DNA from: Selenomonadaceae bacterium
GTDB taxonomy: Bacteria > Bacillota > Negativicutes > Selenomonadales > Selenomonadaceae
Length of the DNA stretch: 34,066 nt
Assembly: GCA_017535925.1 (NCBI GenBank)
Contig: JAFXTD010000037.1
Coordinates: forward strand, 1 to 34,066
Direction: 5' to 3'
Shown: positions 24,463 through 31,728 of the stretch, piece after piece
Layout of the letters: every line of letters starts with the position of its first letter
Position numbering within the stretch: position 1 is the stretch's first letter
Translations under genes and position numbers: made by a program
The notes under the pieces: model-generated
Database searches by the model: none
Told to the model about the DNA's origin: nothing
What the model saw: only the letters and a program-made list of their open reading frames with translations

Positions 24463-25073
24463 TTTTTTTCTTCGGCGACCGTCGTCGATGAACCGTGCCC
24501 CGTGTATAAAATCGTTTCGTCAGGCAAAGTCAAAACCTTTTCACGAATCGTCTTCATGAGGTCGGAATAACTGCCGCCGGGCAAATCGACTCGTCCGTAG
24601 CTCCCGCAAAAAATTGTATCGCCGACGAACGCAACGCCCTCTCTTGCGCTGTAGTAAATCGCTCCGTCGAGTGTGTGACCGGGCGCGGGAATCAACTTCA
24701 CGCCGAAATTTTTATTCACGTCCAAAATAATTTCGCTGTCGTCTTCGAGGCAAGTCACGTCGTCGAGGACAATCGCCTCACCGACAAACGCCGAACAATT
24801 TGTCGCAGGGTCTTTGGCGTAGTAATTGCCGCTCTTGCTCATGCAGACGGGAATTTTCAAAGCGTGTTGAATCTCGTTGACCGCGCCGATATGATCGAAG
24901 TGCCCGTGCGTCAACAAAATTTTTTCTATCGTAAAATTTTTTTCGGCGATAATTTTTAAAAGCCTTTCTGCCTGCGCGCCCGGGTCAATTAAAAAGCCGT
25001 GATTAGTCGTGTCGTCGATAAAGAAATAAGCGTTTTCGTCAATCACGTCAAAGACTTCCACAGTCAAAATCAT
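24441..25073 (-). CDS. Metallo-beta-lactamase-fold hydrolase (glyoxalase II-like)
   Basis: A 210-residue MBL-fold enzyme. The zinc motif HGHFDH is at residues 56-61, followed by PAPGHTLDGAIYY, FVGDTIFCGSYGR and the late ligand region LYTGHGSSTTV. This order fits the small glyoxalase II-like/YcbL group that hydrolyses thioesters. ATG 25073 is preferred because AAGGAG lies 8 nt upstream; a TTG two codons earlier is too close to it. The C-terminal residues W-L-V-I-S-D and the stop are encoded by the heptamer array, so the original end has been replaced. Confidence 0.85.
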   Translation of the reverse strand: MILTVEVFDVIDENAYFFIDDTTNHGFLIDPGAQAERLLKIIAEKNFTIEKILLTHGHFDHIGAVNEIQHALKIPVCMSKSGNYYAKDPATNCSAFVGEAIVLDDVTCLEDDSEIILDVNKNFGVKLIPAPGHTLDGAIYYSAREGVAFVGDTIFCGSYGRVDLPGGSYSDLMKTIREKVLTLPDETILYTGHGSSTTVAEEKKWLVISD

Positions 25074-25106
25074 TTTCAAAACTCCTTCATGCGTCGAAGC
25101 GGCGCA

Positions 25107-25685
25107 TTATTTTATTTTATCGGCAAGCACGGCTATCGACGAATTTATTTTTTCCAAGTCCTTCGTGTAGGATTTATTCTTAACCAGCTGCGCGACGACC
25201 TGCACCAATTTCAAAATGGTTTGCAGATTTTCTTTGTTCGCCTCTTCGATTGTGTTTAGCTTCTCAAAATTTTTTTCAAGCGCGGAAGAATTTTCACCGA
25301 GCCCGTCAATCGTCAAACGCAGCTTTTGAGAGTCCTCGGCTATCTGCGTCAAGTTGTCAAGTTCGGCAAGCCTCACGCGAATCACTTGCAAATTTTCTTG
25401 GGCAAGTTGCGCGGCGTCGTTTACCGAATTCATTGCCTCGACGTTGAGTGAAGAGACCTCGCCGACTTTGTTGCGAAGTTGTTGGAATTGAATTTCTATG
25501 CGTTGATGATCTTCCTCGACCGCTTGCGCCGATTTAATCAGAGCCGCACGCAAACATATCGCCGATAAAATTGCACAGCCCGCACCGACTGCCCAACCGA
25601 AAATATCTTCAAGCTTGAGAAGAGCCGCCAAACTCATCAACGCGAAAAACAATGCGCCCGCGTAACCGTTTTCACTGCCGTTCAT
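25107..25685 (-). CDS. Membrane-anchored coiled-coil protein of unknown function
   Basis: A 192-residue protein. Two hydrophobic segments lie at the N-terminus (about residues 10-24 and 30-47), then a long helical, charged region (50-190) with heptad-like spacing of leucine, isoleucine and valine. It could be a short hairpin anchor with a cytoplasmic coiled coil, as in some chemoreceptor-like or cytoskeletal proteins, but no known domain can be named. The start ATG 25685 has GGAGG upstream and a good promoter. Confidence 0.7.
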   Translation of the reverse strand: MNGSENGYAGALFFALMSLAALLKLEDIFGWAVGAGCAILSAICLRAALIKSAQAVEEDHQRIEIQFQQLRNKVGEVSSLNVEAMNSVNDAAQLAQENLQVIRVRLAELDNLTQIAEDSQKLRLTIDGLGENSSALEKNFEKLNTIEEANKENLQTILKLVQVVAQLVKNKSYTKDLEKINSSIAVLADKIK

Positions 25686-25716
25686 GCTACAGCCTCCGCG
25701 TCAAAAACTTTTCGCG

Positions 25717-25745
25717 ATTTTAACACTAAATCATTTTCGTTGCAA
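25717..25745 (-). promoter_or_regulatory. Predicted promoter of the coiled-coil gene
   Basis: Minus strand: TTGCAA, 17-nt spacer, TGT then TAAAAT. Confidence 0.6.
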
Positions 25746-25755
25746 GATTGTTGCC

Positions 25756-25784
25756 TTGACAGAGCAAAGCCGCTGTGATAAACT
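25756..25784 (+). promoter_or_regulatory. Predicted infC operon promoter
   Basis: TTGACA (perfect -35), 17-nt spacer, TAAACT with upstream TGA. It has the same build as the ilvA promoter and directs a leader of about 140 nt before the infC start. Confidence 0.75.
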
Positions 25785-25789
25785 TTGGC

Positions 25790-25904
25790 GCGTTAAGCAG
25801 GAGCCTGCGCTTCTCACCCGCCGACCTTAAATGAGTTGGTGCGGTTGCAAGGAAATTTTTTTGTGGGAATCGCGGGTGGCTTAAGAGCCGCCTTTAATTT
25901 TTTT
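25790..25904 (+). promoter_or_regulatory. infC leader attenuator (L20-leader-like)
   Basis: A terminator hairpin GGTGGCT, loop TAAG, AGCCGCC (25875-25892) is followed by TTTAATTTTTTT. Upstream, CACCCGC at 25815-25821 is exactly complementary to GCGGGTG at 25872-25878, which overlaps the 5' arm of the terminator. The two pairings exclude each other, so this is an attenuator. In Bacillus subtilis the infC-rpmI-rplT leader is controlled by ribosomal protein L20 in this way. L20 as the ligand here is inference from the operon. Confidence 0.75.
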
Positions 25905-25931
25905 CGACGCGCCGCAGGAGGTGTATTTCAA

Positions 25932-26528
25932 ATTAGCAGAGACACTTTGAGAATCAATGAGGAGATTCGTATTCGCGAGGTCAGAGTCACCGACGCGAAC
26001 GGCGAACAGCTCGGCGTCATGCTCACGAGGGATGCGCTCAAACTTGCCGAGGAAAAACATCTTGACTTGGTCGAAGTCGCACCCAAAGCCAGACCGCCGG
26101 TGTGCCGGATTATGGACTTCGGCAAATATCGTTATGAGCAACAGAAGCGCGAAAAGGAAGTCCGCAAGAAACAAAAAATCATCACGATTAAAGAAGTCAA
26201 GCTCCGCCCGAACATCGAACAACACGATTTTGAAGTCAAACTCAAAAACGCGCAACGCTTTATCGAAGAGGGCAACAAAGTCAAAGTGACGATAATGTTT
26301 CGCGGCAGGGAACTTTCGCACCCCGAATTGGGCGGTGAAGTTCTCAACAAGCTTGCCAAAGCTCTGGAAGAAGTCGTGACCGTCGAGCGTGCCGCCAAAC
26401 TTGAGGGCAAAAACATGACGATGATTCTCTCTCCTAAGGCACAAAAGGCGCAAAAGACCAAGAAAACTACACCGACAAAAGGAGGGGACACAGGTGCCCA
26501 AAATCAAAACACATCGAGCAACAGCTAA
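25932..26528 (+). CDS. infC: Translation initiation factor IF-3 (AUU start)
   Basis: A 198-residue IF-3 that binds the 30S subunit and checks start codons. The N domain begins with [17 protein letters not shown], then [27 protein letters not shown]. The C domain has [19 protein letters not shown]. No ATG, GTG or TTG stands at the correct place. ATT at 25932, 10 nt after AGGAGG, gives exactly the start known for Bacillus IF-3 (ISKDF...INEQIR). AUU starts allow IF-3 to repress its own translation. Longer frames to 25836 would run through the attenuator. The C-terminus has a K/T/Q-rich extension ([15 protein letters not shown]) that overlaps rpmI. Confidence 0.95.
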   Translation: MSRDTLRINEEIRIREVRVTDANGEQLGVMLTRDALKLAEEKHLDLVEVAPKARPPVCRIMDFGKYRYEQQKREKEVRKKQKIITIKEVKLRPNIEQHDFEVKLKNAQRFIEEGNKVKVTIMFRGRELSHPELGGEVLNKLAKALEEVVTVERAAKLEGKNMTMILSPKAQKAQKTKKTTPTKGGDTGAQNQNTSSNS

Positions 26529-26691
26529 ACGTTTTCACACAACCGGCAGCGGCGAATTCAAACGCAATAAAGCATACAAGAGCCATATCCTCGAAAAGAA
26601 GACTCGCAAACGCAAGAGAAATCTCCGCAAAGCAACGCTTGCTTCGGCAGCGGACAAAGCTCGCGTGAGGAAAATGCTTCCTTATGCATAA
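26494..26691 (+). CDS. rpmI: Ribosomal protein L35
   Basis: A 65-residue protein with the L35 start [20 protein letters not shown] and a basic C-terminus ([13 protein letters not shown]). The start is GTG 26494 with GGAGGGG 8 nt upstream. The gene begins inside infC and overlaps it by 35 nt in another frame. That overlap exists because infC has a low-complexity C-terminal extension. The order infC-rpmI-rplT is universal in Firmicutes. Confidence 0.97.
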   Translation: MPKIKTHRATAKRFHTTGSGEFKRNKAYKSHILEKKTRKRKRNLRKATLASAADKARVRKMLPYA

Positions 26692-26703
26692 AAAGCAATT
26701 ATT

Positions 26704-26767
26704 AATGCGCAGTGCGCAATGCGAAATGAAAAAATAATTGCGCATTACGCATTACGAATTACGCATT
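26704..26767. repeat. Composite heptamer element (AATGCGC type) between rpmI and rplT
   Basis: AATGCGC, AGTGCGC, AATGCGA units, an A-rich spacer (GAAAAAATAATT), then inverted units GCGCATT, ACGCATT, ACGAATT, ACGCATT. The arms are largely complementary and should form a long hairpin within the ribosomal protein message, ending only 7 nt before the rplT ribosome site. Confidence 0.85.
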
Positions 26768-26785
26768 GAATTGGAGGTAATTATC

Positions 26786-27139
26786 TTGCCAAGAGTAAAG
26801 ACCGGCGTCACAGCTCACAGACGCCATAAAAAAATCCTCAAGCTTGCCAAAGGTTATCGCGGCGCGAGGAGCAAACAATTCAAAAAAGCAAACGAATCAA
26901 TCATGAAGGCAGGGCAATACGCGCACCGTGACCGCCGAGTCAAAAAGCGCGAATTCCGTCGCCTCTGGATTGCCCGTATCAACGCGGCGGCTCGTATCAA
27001 CGGCATTTCCTACAGCAAATTAATCTGCGGCTTGACCAAGGCGGGCGTTGCCGTCGATCGCAAAATGATGGCTGACCTTGCAGTAAACGACGCGGCGGCT
27101 TTCGCAAAACTCGTTGCCGTTGCCAAAGAAAATATTTGA
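26786..27139 (+). CDS. rplT: Ribosomal protein L20
   Basis: A 117-residue L20 with [25 protein letters not shown] at the start, split by family helices, and [13 protein letters not shown] in the core. The start is TTG 26786, after GGAGG. The longer frame from 26738 would translate the repeat element and is rejected. L20 is a large-subunit assembly protein and probably represses this operon through the infC leader. Confidence 0.97.
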   Translation: MPRVKTGVTAHRRHKKILKLAKGYRGARSKQFKKANESIMKAGQYAHRDRRVKKREFRRLWIARINAAARINGISYSKLICGLTKAGVAVDRKMMADLAVNDAAAFAKLVAVAKENI

Positions 27140-27155
27140 CACTTTGCAAAAAAAT

Positions 27156-27187
27156 AAAGCGGCTGATTTATCGTCGGTCGCTTTTTT
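27156..27187 (+). terminator. Intrinsic terminator of the infC operon
   Basis: AAAGCGGCTGA pairs with TCGGTCGCTTT (11 bp with two wobbles, 7-nt loop), followed by TTT G-ended T-run. Confidence 0.85.
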
Positions 27188-27221
27188 GATTTTGAGAAAG
27201 TCAATCGCTTCATGCCACTCG

Positions 27222-27249
27222 TTGCAAAAATCCTCTTTTATGCTATACT
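27222..27249 (+). promoter_or_regulatory. Predicted promoter of the YdjM-SGNH operon
   Basis: TTGCAA, 16-nt spacer, TGC then TATACT. It lies downstream of the ATG at 27212, so TTG 27293 must be the start of the next gene. Confidence 0.65.
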
Positions 27250-27292
27250 GAATTTGCCTGCTCGGAAAGAAGTTGCCAAAGGAGAAAATTTT

Positions 27293-27772
27293 TTGAAGTG
27301 GATTAATCATCAAATCGTTACGGGATTCGTCGTGTGCACTGTGACGGACGACGCATTGTTCACGGCGTCAAGTATCGTGGGCGCGGTCTTGCCTGACAGA
27401 GTTGAAGGTTCGCCGCCCAAAGACAGCTCGGCTTATTGGAAGTGGCGCAAGAAGCATCGCACGTGGTCGCATTACCCGTTGATTTATATCGCGCTGATTG
27501 TCGCCGCACAACTTGCCAAGCCGCTGATTCCCGTTCCCTTGTCCCTAATCCCTGACTTGTTGACTTATGCGCTGGTCGGAGCACTTTTACATATCGCCGA
27601 AGACGGAATTTGCGGTAAGGTGCCGATTTTTACGCCGCACAAAAAATACGGGATAAAACTTTTCAAAGTCGGCTCGTGGAGTGAATATTTTTTCGCCGCG
27701 CTGATAATTTTAATCTGCCTGTTCATACGCTTCGGAGACCTTGACTTGTTGAGGAGTTATTTTGGCTTATGA
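27293..27772 (+). CDS. YdjM-type (LexA-binding/metal-dependent hydrolase-like) membrane protein
   Basis: A 159-residue membrane protein from TTG 27293 (AAAGGAG 8 nt upstream). Family features of PF04307 are an N-terminal NHQIVTGF, the acidic SIVGAVLPDRVEG segment, the HRTWSHYPL histidine motif and GALLHIAEDGICGKVPIF near the C-terminal helices. These residues look like metal ligands, as in phospholipase C-like membrane hydrolases, but the activity is unproven. The last codons overlap the following gene by ATGA, suggesting a joint role at the envelope. Confidence 0.75.
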   Translation: MKWINHQIVTGFVVCTVTDDALFTASSIVGAVLPDRVEGSPPKDSSAYWKWRKKHRTWSHYPLIYIALIVAAQLAKPLIPVPLSLIPDLLTYALVGALLHIAEDGICGKVPIFTPHKKYGIKLFKVGSWSEYFFAALIILICLFIRFGDLDLLRSYFGL

Positions 27773-29361
27773 AAAATTTTTTTACGTTCACGATAATCGC
27801 TGTGCTGTTGGGCTTCTTCGCGATATTCAGCATGTACATTGCCGAGAAAACCGACGTTTTCCAACTCAACGGACGAATACTTGAAGTGAGCTTTTCGCAA
27901 GAGGGCGACGATACTTTGATGAGTTGGAAACCGTTGCCGTATCCTTGCGTTTACAAAGTCACGACGATCAGTCGCACAACGGGGCTTGTCGAAGGTTCGC
28001 CGCCTTTCCATATCCTCAAGGAGGAAGAGACTCGTTCCTCAAAATATATCGTGCCGCGTGCACCGATTCCGACTTTTTATTTTGTCACGGCGCGAGGACT
28101 TTTCGGCGAGGTTTATCGCAGCGAAAAAATTTACGCCAATCCAAATTTTCCGACGCCGCCGCAACCGGTGAGCATTTATCACTATGACGAAAAAAATCCC
28201 GCAAGCTTAATGCCGTTCCTCGTGTGGCATACCGTGCCCAATGCCGTTTGTTATGAGCTTGAACTTTTGGACGCGCCGCCCGAAGTCGAAGGCGGAATTG
28301 CTTTGTCGAAAATTCATCACCTCGCTTACACGCGAAAAATTTTCACAAACGGTTATCAAGCCGACCTGCGCCCTTTCAAAGACCAAGGCGCGATTTATTG
28401 GCGGGCGAGAGCTTTGGGACTTCATCACGAGCCGATTGGAGAATTTTGCAAGGCGGAAAAAATTGTTTTCGACGAATCAAAGCCCGTGCCGAATTGTCCG
28501 CTGATAAACAACTTTGACTTCATGGATTATTTGCCGCAACCGATTTATCACGTCTTCGATTGGATACCGTTGCATGACGGCGTTAAATATGAAGTTGAAT
28601 TGTCGACCGAGCCGGAAGGCGAGGCGGTTTGGCGCAGGATTTCCGAAGACGTGTCCAGTTGCTACGACGAATACGGCAGACCTTATGCCGGCGTTTACTA
28701 TTGGAGAGTTCGTGCTCTTGACGCGAATAACAATCCGATTGGCACTTGGTCGAACAGCGAAAAATTTATCGTCGAAGATTATACGCAAGGCGTGGACGTT
28801 GCGGTTTTCGGCGACAGCATTTCTCACGGCGGCGGCGCAGTCAGCTATTCGCCTCGTGCCCTGCAATACAGCTACGAAACTTTTATCGACTTCCCCGTTA
28901 TAAATCTTTCGAGGAGCGGCGATACTTCACGCACGACTTTGGAGCGTTTCAATCAAGATGTGTTGCCGCTCAAGCCGAAAAATTTAATTGTCTCGACCGG
29001 CGCGAATTGCCTCCGCGATGCAAGAATTTCCGCTCAAGATGTTATCGCCGACCTCGCGGGCATAAACAAGCTCTGTTTGCAAAATGACATTCGCCCGATT
29101 TTCTTGACGCTCATGCCGATTAATCCCGACAACCTTCAAAACGCCTTCCACACGCCGAGCGACCCCGATTGGCATAAAAAACTTTTGGAAATCAACGACT
29201 ACATTAAGCGGCAAGAATTTTTCGTAGACATTGAGCCGTATTTTTACGACGCGCAAGGCAACATGAATTACGCTTTTTCCGTCGACGGCATTCATCCCGA
29301 TATTCGAGGCAAAATGTTAATCGGCGAACTCATCAGCAAGAATAAAAATCTTTTCAAATAA
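27769..29361 (+). CDS. Membrane-anchored modular SGNH/GDSL hydrolase
   Basis: A 530-residue exported protein. An N-terminal hydrophobic segment (residues 3-24) lacks a clear cleavage site and probably anchors it. Residues 30-330 hold three beta-rich, fibronectin-III-like modules with the signs WKPLPYPCVYKV, VWHTVPNAVCYELEL and DWIPLHDGVKYEVEL; the second and third end in WRARALG or WRVRALD. The C-terminal SGNH domain has GDSISHGG (Ser near 349), RSGDTSRTT, GANCLRD and DGIHPDIRG with the D-x-x-H pair. Such enzymes remove acyl groups from glycans or lipids. The substrate is unknown. It is coupled to the upstream YdjM-like gene by a 4-nt overlap. Confidence 0.82.
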   Translation: MKNFFTFTIIAVLLGFFAIFSMYIAEKTDVFQLNGRILEVSFSQEGDDTLMSWKPLPYPCVYKVTTISRTTGLVEGSPPFHILKEEETRSSKYIVPRAPIPTFYFVTARGLFGEVYRSEKIYANPNFPTPPQPVSIYHYDEKNPASLMPFLVWHTVPNAVCYELELLDAPPEVEGGIALSKIHHLAYTRKIFTNGYQADLRPFKDQGAIYWRARALGLHHEPIGEFCKAEKIVFDESKPVPNCPLINNFDFMDYLPQPIYHVFDWIPLHDGVKYEVELSTEPEGEAVWRRISEDVSSCYDEYGRPYAGVYYWRVRALDANNNPIGTWSNSEKFIVEDYTQGVDVAVFGDSISHGGGAVSYSPRALQYSYETFIDFPVINLSRSGDTSRTTLERFNQDVLPLKPKNLIVSTGANCLRDARISAQDVIADLAGINKLCLQNDIRPIFLTLMPINPDNLQNAFHTPSDPDWHKKLLEINDYIKRQEFFVDIEPYFYDAQGNMNYAFSVDGIHPDIRGKMLIGELISKNKNLFK

Positions 29362-29383
29362 AAAAAACCCGCTTTCACGGGTT
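29361..29383 (-). terminator. Intrinsic terminator of hemC
   Basis: On the minus strand, AACCCG and CGGGTT with a 6-nt loop, then a run of T. The hemC stop codon TGA lies in the loop start, so the 5' arm is coding sequence. Confidence 0.8.
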
Positions 29384-30289
29384 GAGCGTCTCCAAAATTT
29401 TTTTACCGCCGCTGTCCAAAAGTTGGGCGGCTATTTTTTTGCCTAAGCCTTGAATATTTTTGAGCGTGACAACTTCCGAAGCCCTGACCACTTTCCTTCC
29501 GTCCGTCGAGGCAATGAGAGCTTGAACATTAATTTTATCGTCGTCAACGTTCGCGAAAATTCCGACTGGGATTTGACAACTGCCGCCGACTTCCGTCAAA
29601 AATTCGCGTTCGACTTTGACCGCCTCGAAAGTTTCGTCGTCGTTGAGCACTTGCACCAAAGAAAAAATTTCGTCGTCGTCTGCGCGGGTTTCGATTGCCA
29701 ATGCGCCTTGCCCCGCCGCAGGGATTATTTGCGTTAAAATTTCTTTTATGCGCGAAGTGTGACCGAGCCGCTCAAGTCCTGCCGCCGCCAAAATTATCGC
29801 ATCGAATTCGCCCGCGTCCATTTTTTTTAATCGGGTTTCGACATTGCCGCGAAGATTTTTTATCAGCAGGTCGGGTCGCAAAGATAGAATTTGAGCCGCC
29901 CGCCTTAGGCTTGAAGTTCCGACGACAGAATTTTTCGGGAGCGCGTCGAACGTCGAAAAGTTGTTGCTTACGAAGGCGTCGAAGGGTTGAGCGCGTTTGG
30001 TTATCGCCGCGATTTTAAATCCTTCGGGCAATTCGGTCGGCACGTCCTTTAAGCTGTGAACCGCCAAATCAATCGCGCCCGCCGCCATTTGCAATTCGAG
30101 TTCCTTCGTGAAAAGTCCTTTGCCTCCGATTTTCGCAAGAGGCGCGTCCAAAATTTTATCGCCCGTCGTGTGCACTTTGACGAGTTCGATTTCAAGTGTC
30201 GGGAAAAATTTTTTGAGTTGAGCCGCGACGAATTCTGCTTGCCACAGAGCCAAACGACTTGCCCGCGTTCCGATTTTAATTTTGCGCAA
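29375..30289 (-). CDS. hemC: Porphobilinogen deaminase (hydroxymethylbilane synthase)
   Basis: A 304-residue enzyme that joins four porphobilinogens into hydroxymethylbilane. The family start RKIKIGTRASRLALWQ is followed by LAVHSLKDVPTELPEGF, VGTSSLRRAAQI, RGNVETRLKKMDAGEFDAIILAAAG (split), and GGSCQIPVG with the cofactor-binding cysteine. The start is TTG 30289. Its ribosome site lies in a 28-nt sequence that also precedes the coiled-coil gene at 19218. hemC follows hemA with a heptamer element between them. Confidence 0.95.
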   Translation of the reverse strand: MRKIKIGTRASRLALWQAEFVAAQLKKFFPTLEIELVKVHTTGDKILDAPLAKIGGKGLFTKELELQMAAGAIDLAVHSLKDVPTELPEGFKIAAITKRAQPFDAFVSNNFSTFDALPKNSVVGTSSLRRAAQILSLRPDLLIKNLRGNVETRLKKMDAGEFDAIILAAAGLERLGHTSRIKEILTQIIPAAGQGALAIETRADDDEIFSLVQVLNDDETFEAVKVEREFLTEVGGSCQIPVGIFANVDDDKINVQALIASTDGRKVVRASEVVTLKNIQGLGKKIAAQLLDSGGKKILETLNP

Positions 30290-30290
30290 G

Positions 30291-30318
30291 AAAAAATCTC
30301 CCTTCGGTCGATTTTTAG
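30291..30318 (-). repeat. 28-nt exact repeat carrying a ribosome-binding site (copy 2)
   Basis: Its minus strand is identical to 19190-19217. It ends one base before the TTG start of hemC and supplies AAGGGAG. Confidence 0.85.
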
Positions 30319-30377
30319 CTGTTAGCGATTAGCTGTTAGCTGTTAGAAAAAAACTGACCACTGACCACTAATCACTA
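30315..30377. repeat. Composite heptamer element between hemA and hemC
   Basis: Plus strand: TTAGCTG, TTAGCGA, TTAGCTG, TTAGCTG, TTAG, AAAAAAAC, then TGACCAC, TGACCAC, TAATCAC, TAA. It has the same plan as 24402-24462. On the minus strand the right end supplies the hemA stop TAG (30368-30370). Confidence 0.85.
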
Positions 30378-31615
30378 AAGAGTGCCTTGACGGCTTGCGT
30401 GTAAAAATTTTCGGCGTCGGTGCCGGCAGAGGCATTGAGTTTCATCATCGGCATACGCAAAATTTTTCGTACGATTCGGCGCGTCATTTGGTCGAGGATT
30501 TTTCGTTCGTCGTCGCTCAAGTCGGGAAGTTTGCTTGAAATTTTTCTGACTTCACGCAAGCGCATTTGCTCCGCCCGCTCTGAAAGATTCGCCATGAGCG
30601 GTTGGCAATTCAAATATTTAAATCGTTCCGTGACTGCCGCCGCATCTTCCGCGACGATTTTTTTTGCAAGCAGAGCTTCACGTTGCCGAGCCTGCAAATT
30701 TTTTTCCACAACCGATTCGAGGTCGTCGATGTTGTAAAGCGTGACGCCCTTAATTTTTCCGACTTCGGGGTCAACGTCACGAGGGACGGCTATGTCAATA
30801 AAAAAAATTTCACGACCTTCCCGCCGCGTCATGAGCTGTTGCGTTTGCCAAGGTTTGACGACGTAATGAGGCGCGCCGGTCGAAGTTATGATTATGTCGA
30901 CGTGAGCCGCACTTGTGAAGGCGTCTTCCCAAGCCACAGCCTGCCCGCCGATTTTCGCCGCCATGTCTTGAGCGCGTTCCAAATGATGATTCGCCACGAA
31001 AATTTTTTTCAGCCCGTGTGACAAGAGATGTTGCGCCGTGAGTTGAGCCATCTTGCCCGCGCCGAAAATTAATGCGCTCTTGTCGACGAGCCCGCCCAAT
31101 TTTTTTGCAGCCAATTCAACCGCCGCCGAAGAGACCGATACAGAGTTGTAAGCAATTTTTGTTTCGGTGCGGACGCGCTTGCCCGACGCTATCGCCCGAT
31201 GAAAAAGAGTGTTCAAAATTGTGCCGGTCGCCTGCGCGGACTTGGCGATTGAGTAAGCCTCTTTGACTTGCGATAAAATTTGTCCTTCGCCCAAAACCAG
31301 CGAATCCAAACCAGCCGCCACTTCAAACAAATGCTCCGTACAAGCCTCGTCGTCAAATTCGTAGAGAAAATTTTTGTCGATAACACCGCCGATTAAATCG
31401 TTGAGAAAATTATAAATGCTTTGTTCGCAATCGGTCGCCGTGACCGCGTAAACTTCACTGCGGTTGCAAGTCGACAGGATAACCGCCTCGCTCAAGCCGT
31501 CGTAGCCGTCAAGATTTTCAAGCCCGCGCCTTATCGCGTCTTTGTTGATGGAAAATTTTTCGCGGACTTCAATCGGTGCCGTTCTGTGATTGAGTCCCAA
31601 AACTTTCAAGTGCAT
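30368..31615 (-). CDS. hemA: Glutamyl-tRNA reductase
   Basis: A 415-residue enzyme for the first step of the C5 pathway, reducing glutamyl-tRNA to glutamate semialdehyde. The family start MHLKVLGLNHRTAPIEVRE is followed by the catalytic cysteine C50 in LSTCNRSEVYA. The GEGQILSQVKEAY tRNA-interaction block and the NADPH loop GAGKMAQLTAQHL follow. Later comes IDIAVPRDVDPEV. The start ATG 31615 lies after GGAGG (12-nt spacing) and after a strong promoter. The C-terminus L-F-S-D and the stop fall in a heptamer array. Confidence 0.96.
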   Translation of the reverse strand: MHLKVLGLNHRTAPIEVREKFSINKDAIRRGLENLDGYDGLSEAVILSTCNRSEVYAVTATDCEQSIYNFLNDLIGGVIDKNFLYEFDDEACTEHLFEVAAGLDSLVLGEGQILSQVKEAYSIAKSAQATGTILNTLFHRAIASGKRVRTETKIAYNSVSVSSAAVELAAKKLGGLVDKSALIFGAGKMAQLTAQHLLSHGLKKIFVANHHLERAQDMAAKIGGQAVAWEDAFTSAAHVDIIITSTGAPHYVVKPWQTQQLMTRREGREIFFIDIAVPRDVDPEVGKIKGVTLYNIDDLESVVEKNLQARQREALLAKKIVAEDAAAVTERFKYLNCQPLMANLSERAEQMRLREVRKISSKLPDLSDDERKILDQMTRRIVRKILRMPMMKLNASAGTDAENFYTQAVKALFSD

Positions 31616-31649
31616 GATTGATTCGTTCCTCCAAGTTGTTCTGCGACTT

Positions 31650-31677
31650 ATTATAAAAACTTTTCTGCCTGTGTCAA
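31650..31677 (-). promoter_or_regulatory. Strong predicted promoter of hemA-hemC
   Basis: Minus strand: TTGACA, 16-nt spacer, TATAAT, both hexamers perfect. The -35 starts right at the T-tract of the upstream RTX terminator. Transcription would start near 31643. Confidence 0.8.
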
Positions 31678-31707
31678 ACAAAAAACCCCGCCGCGCTCGA
31701 CGAGGTT
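31677..31707 (-). terminator. Intrinsic terminator of the RTX gene
   Basis: Minus strand: AACCTCGTCG, loop AGCG, CGGCGGGGTT (10-bp stem with two wobbles), then TTTTTTGTTT. Confidence 0.88.
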
Positions 31708-31728
31708 TAAATTTATCCCGCGCAGATT

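Noticed and set aside
25836..25931. Longer infC frame with a 32-residue N-terminal extension
   Set aside because: It would translate through the attenuator hairpin and does not match IF-3; ATT 25932 fits family and ribosome site.
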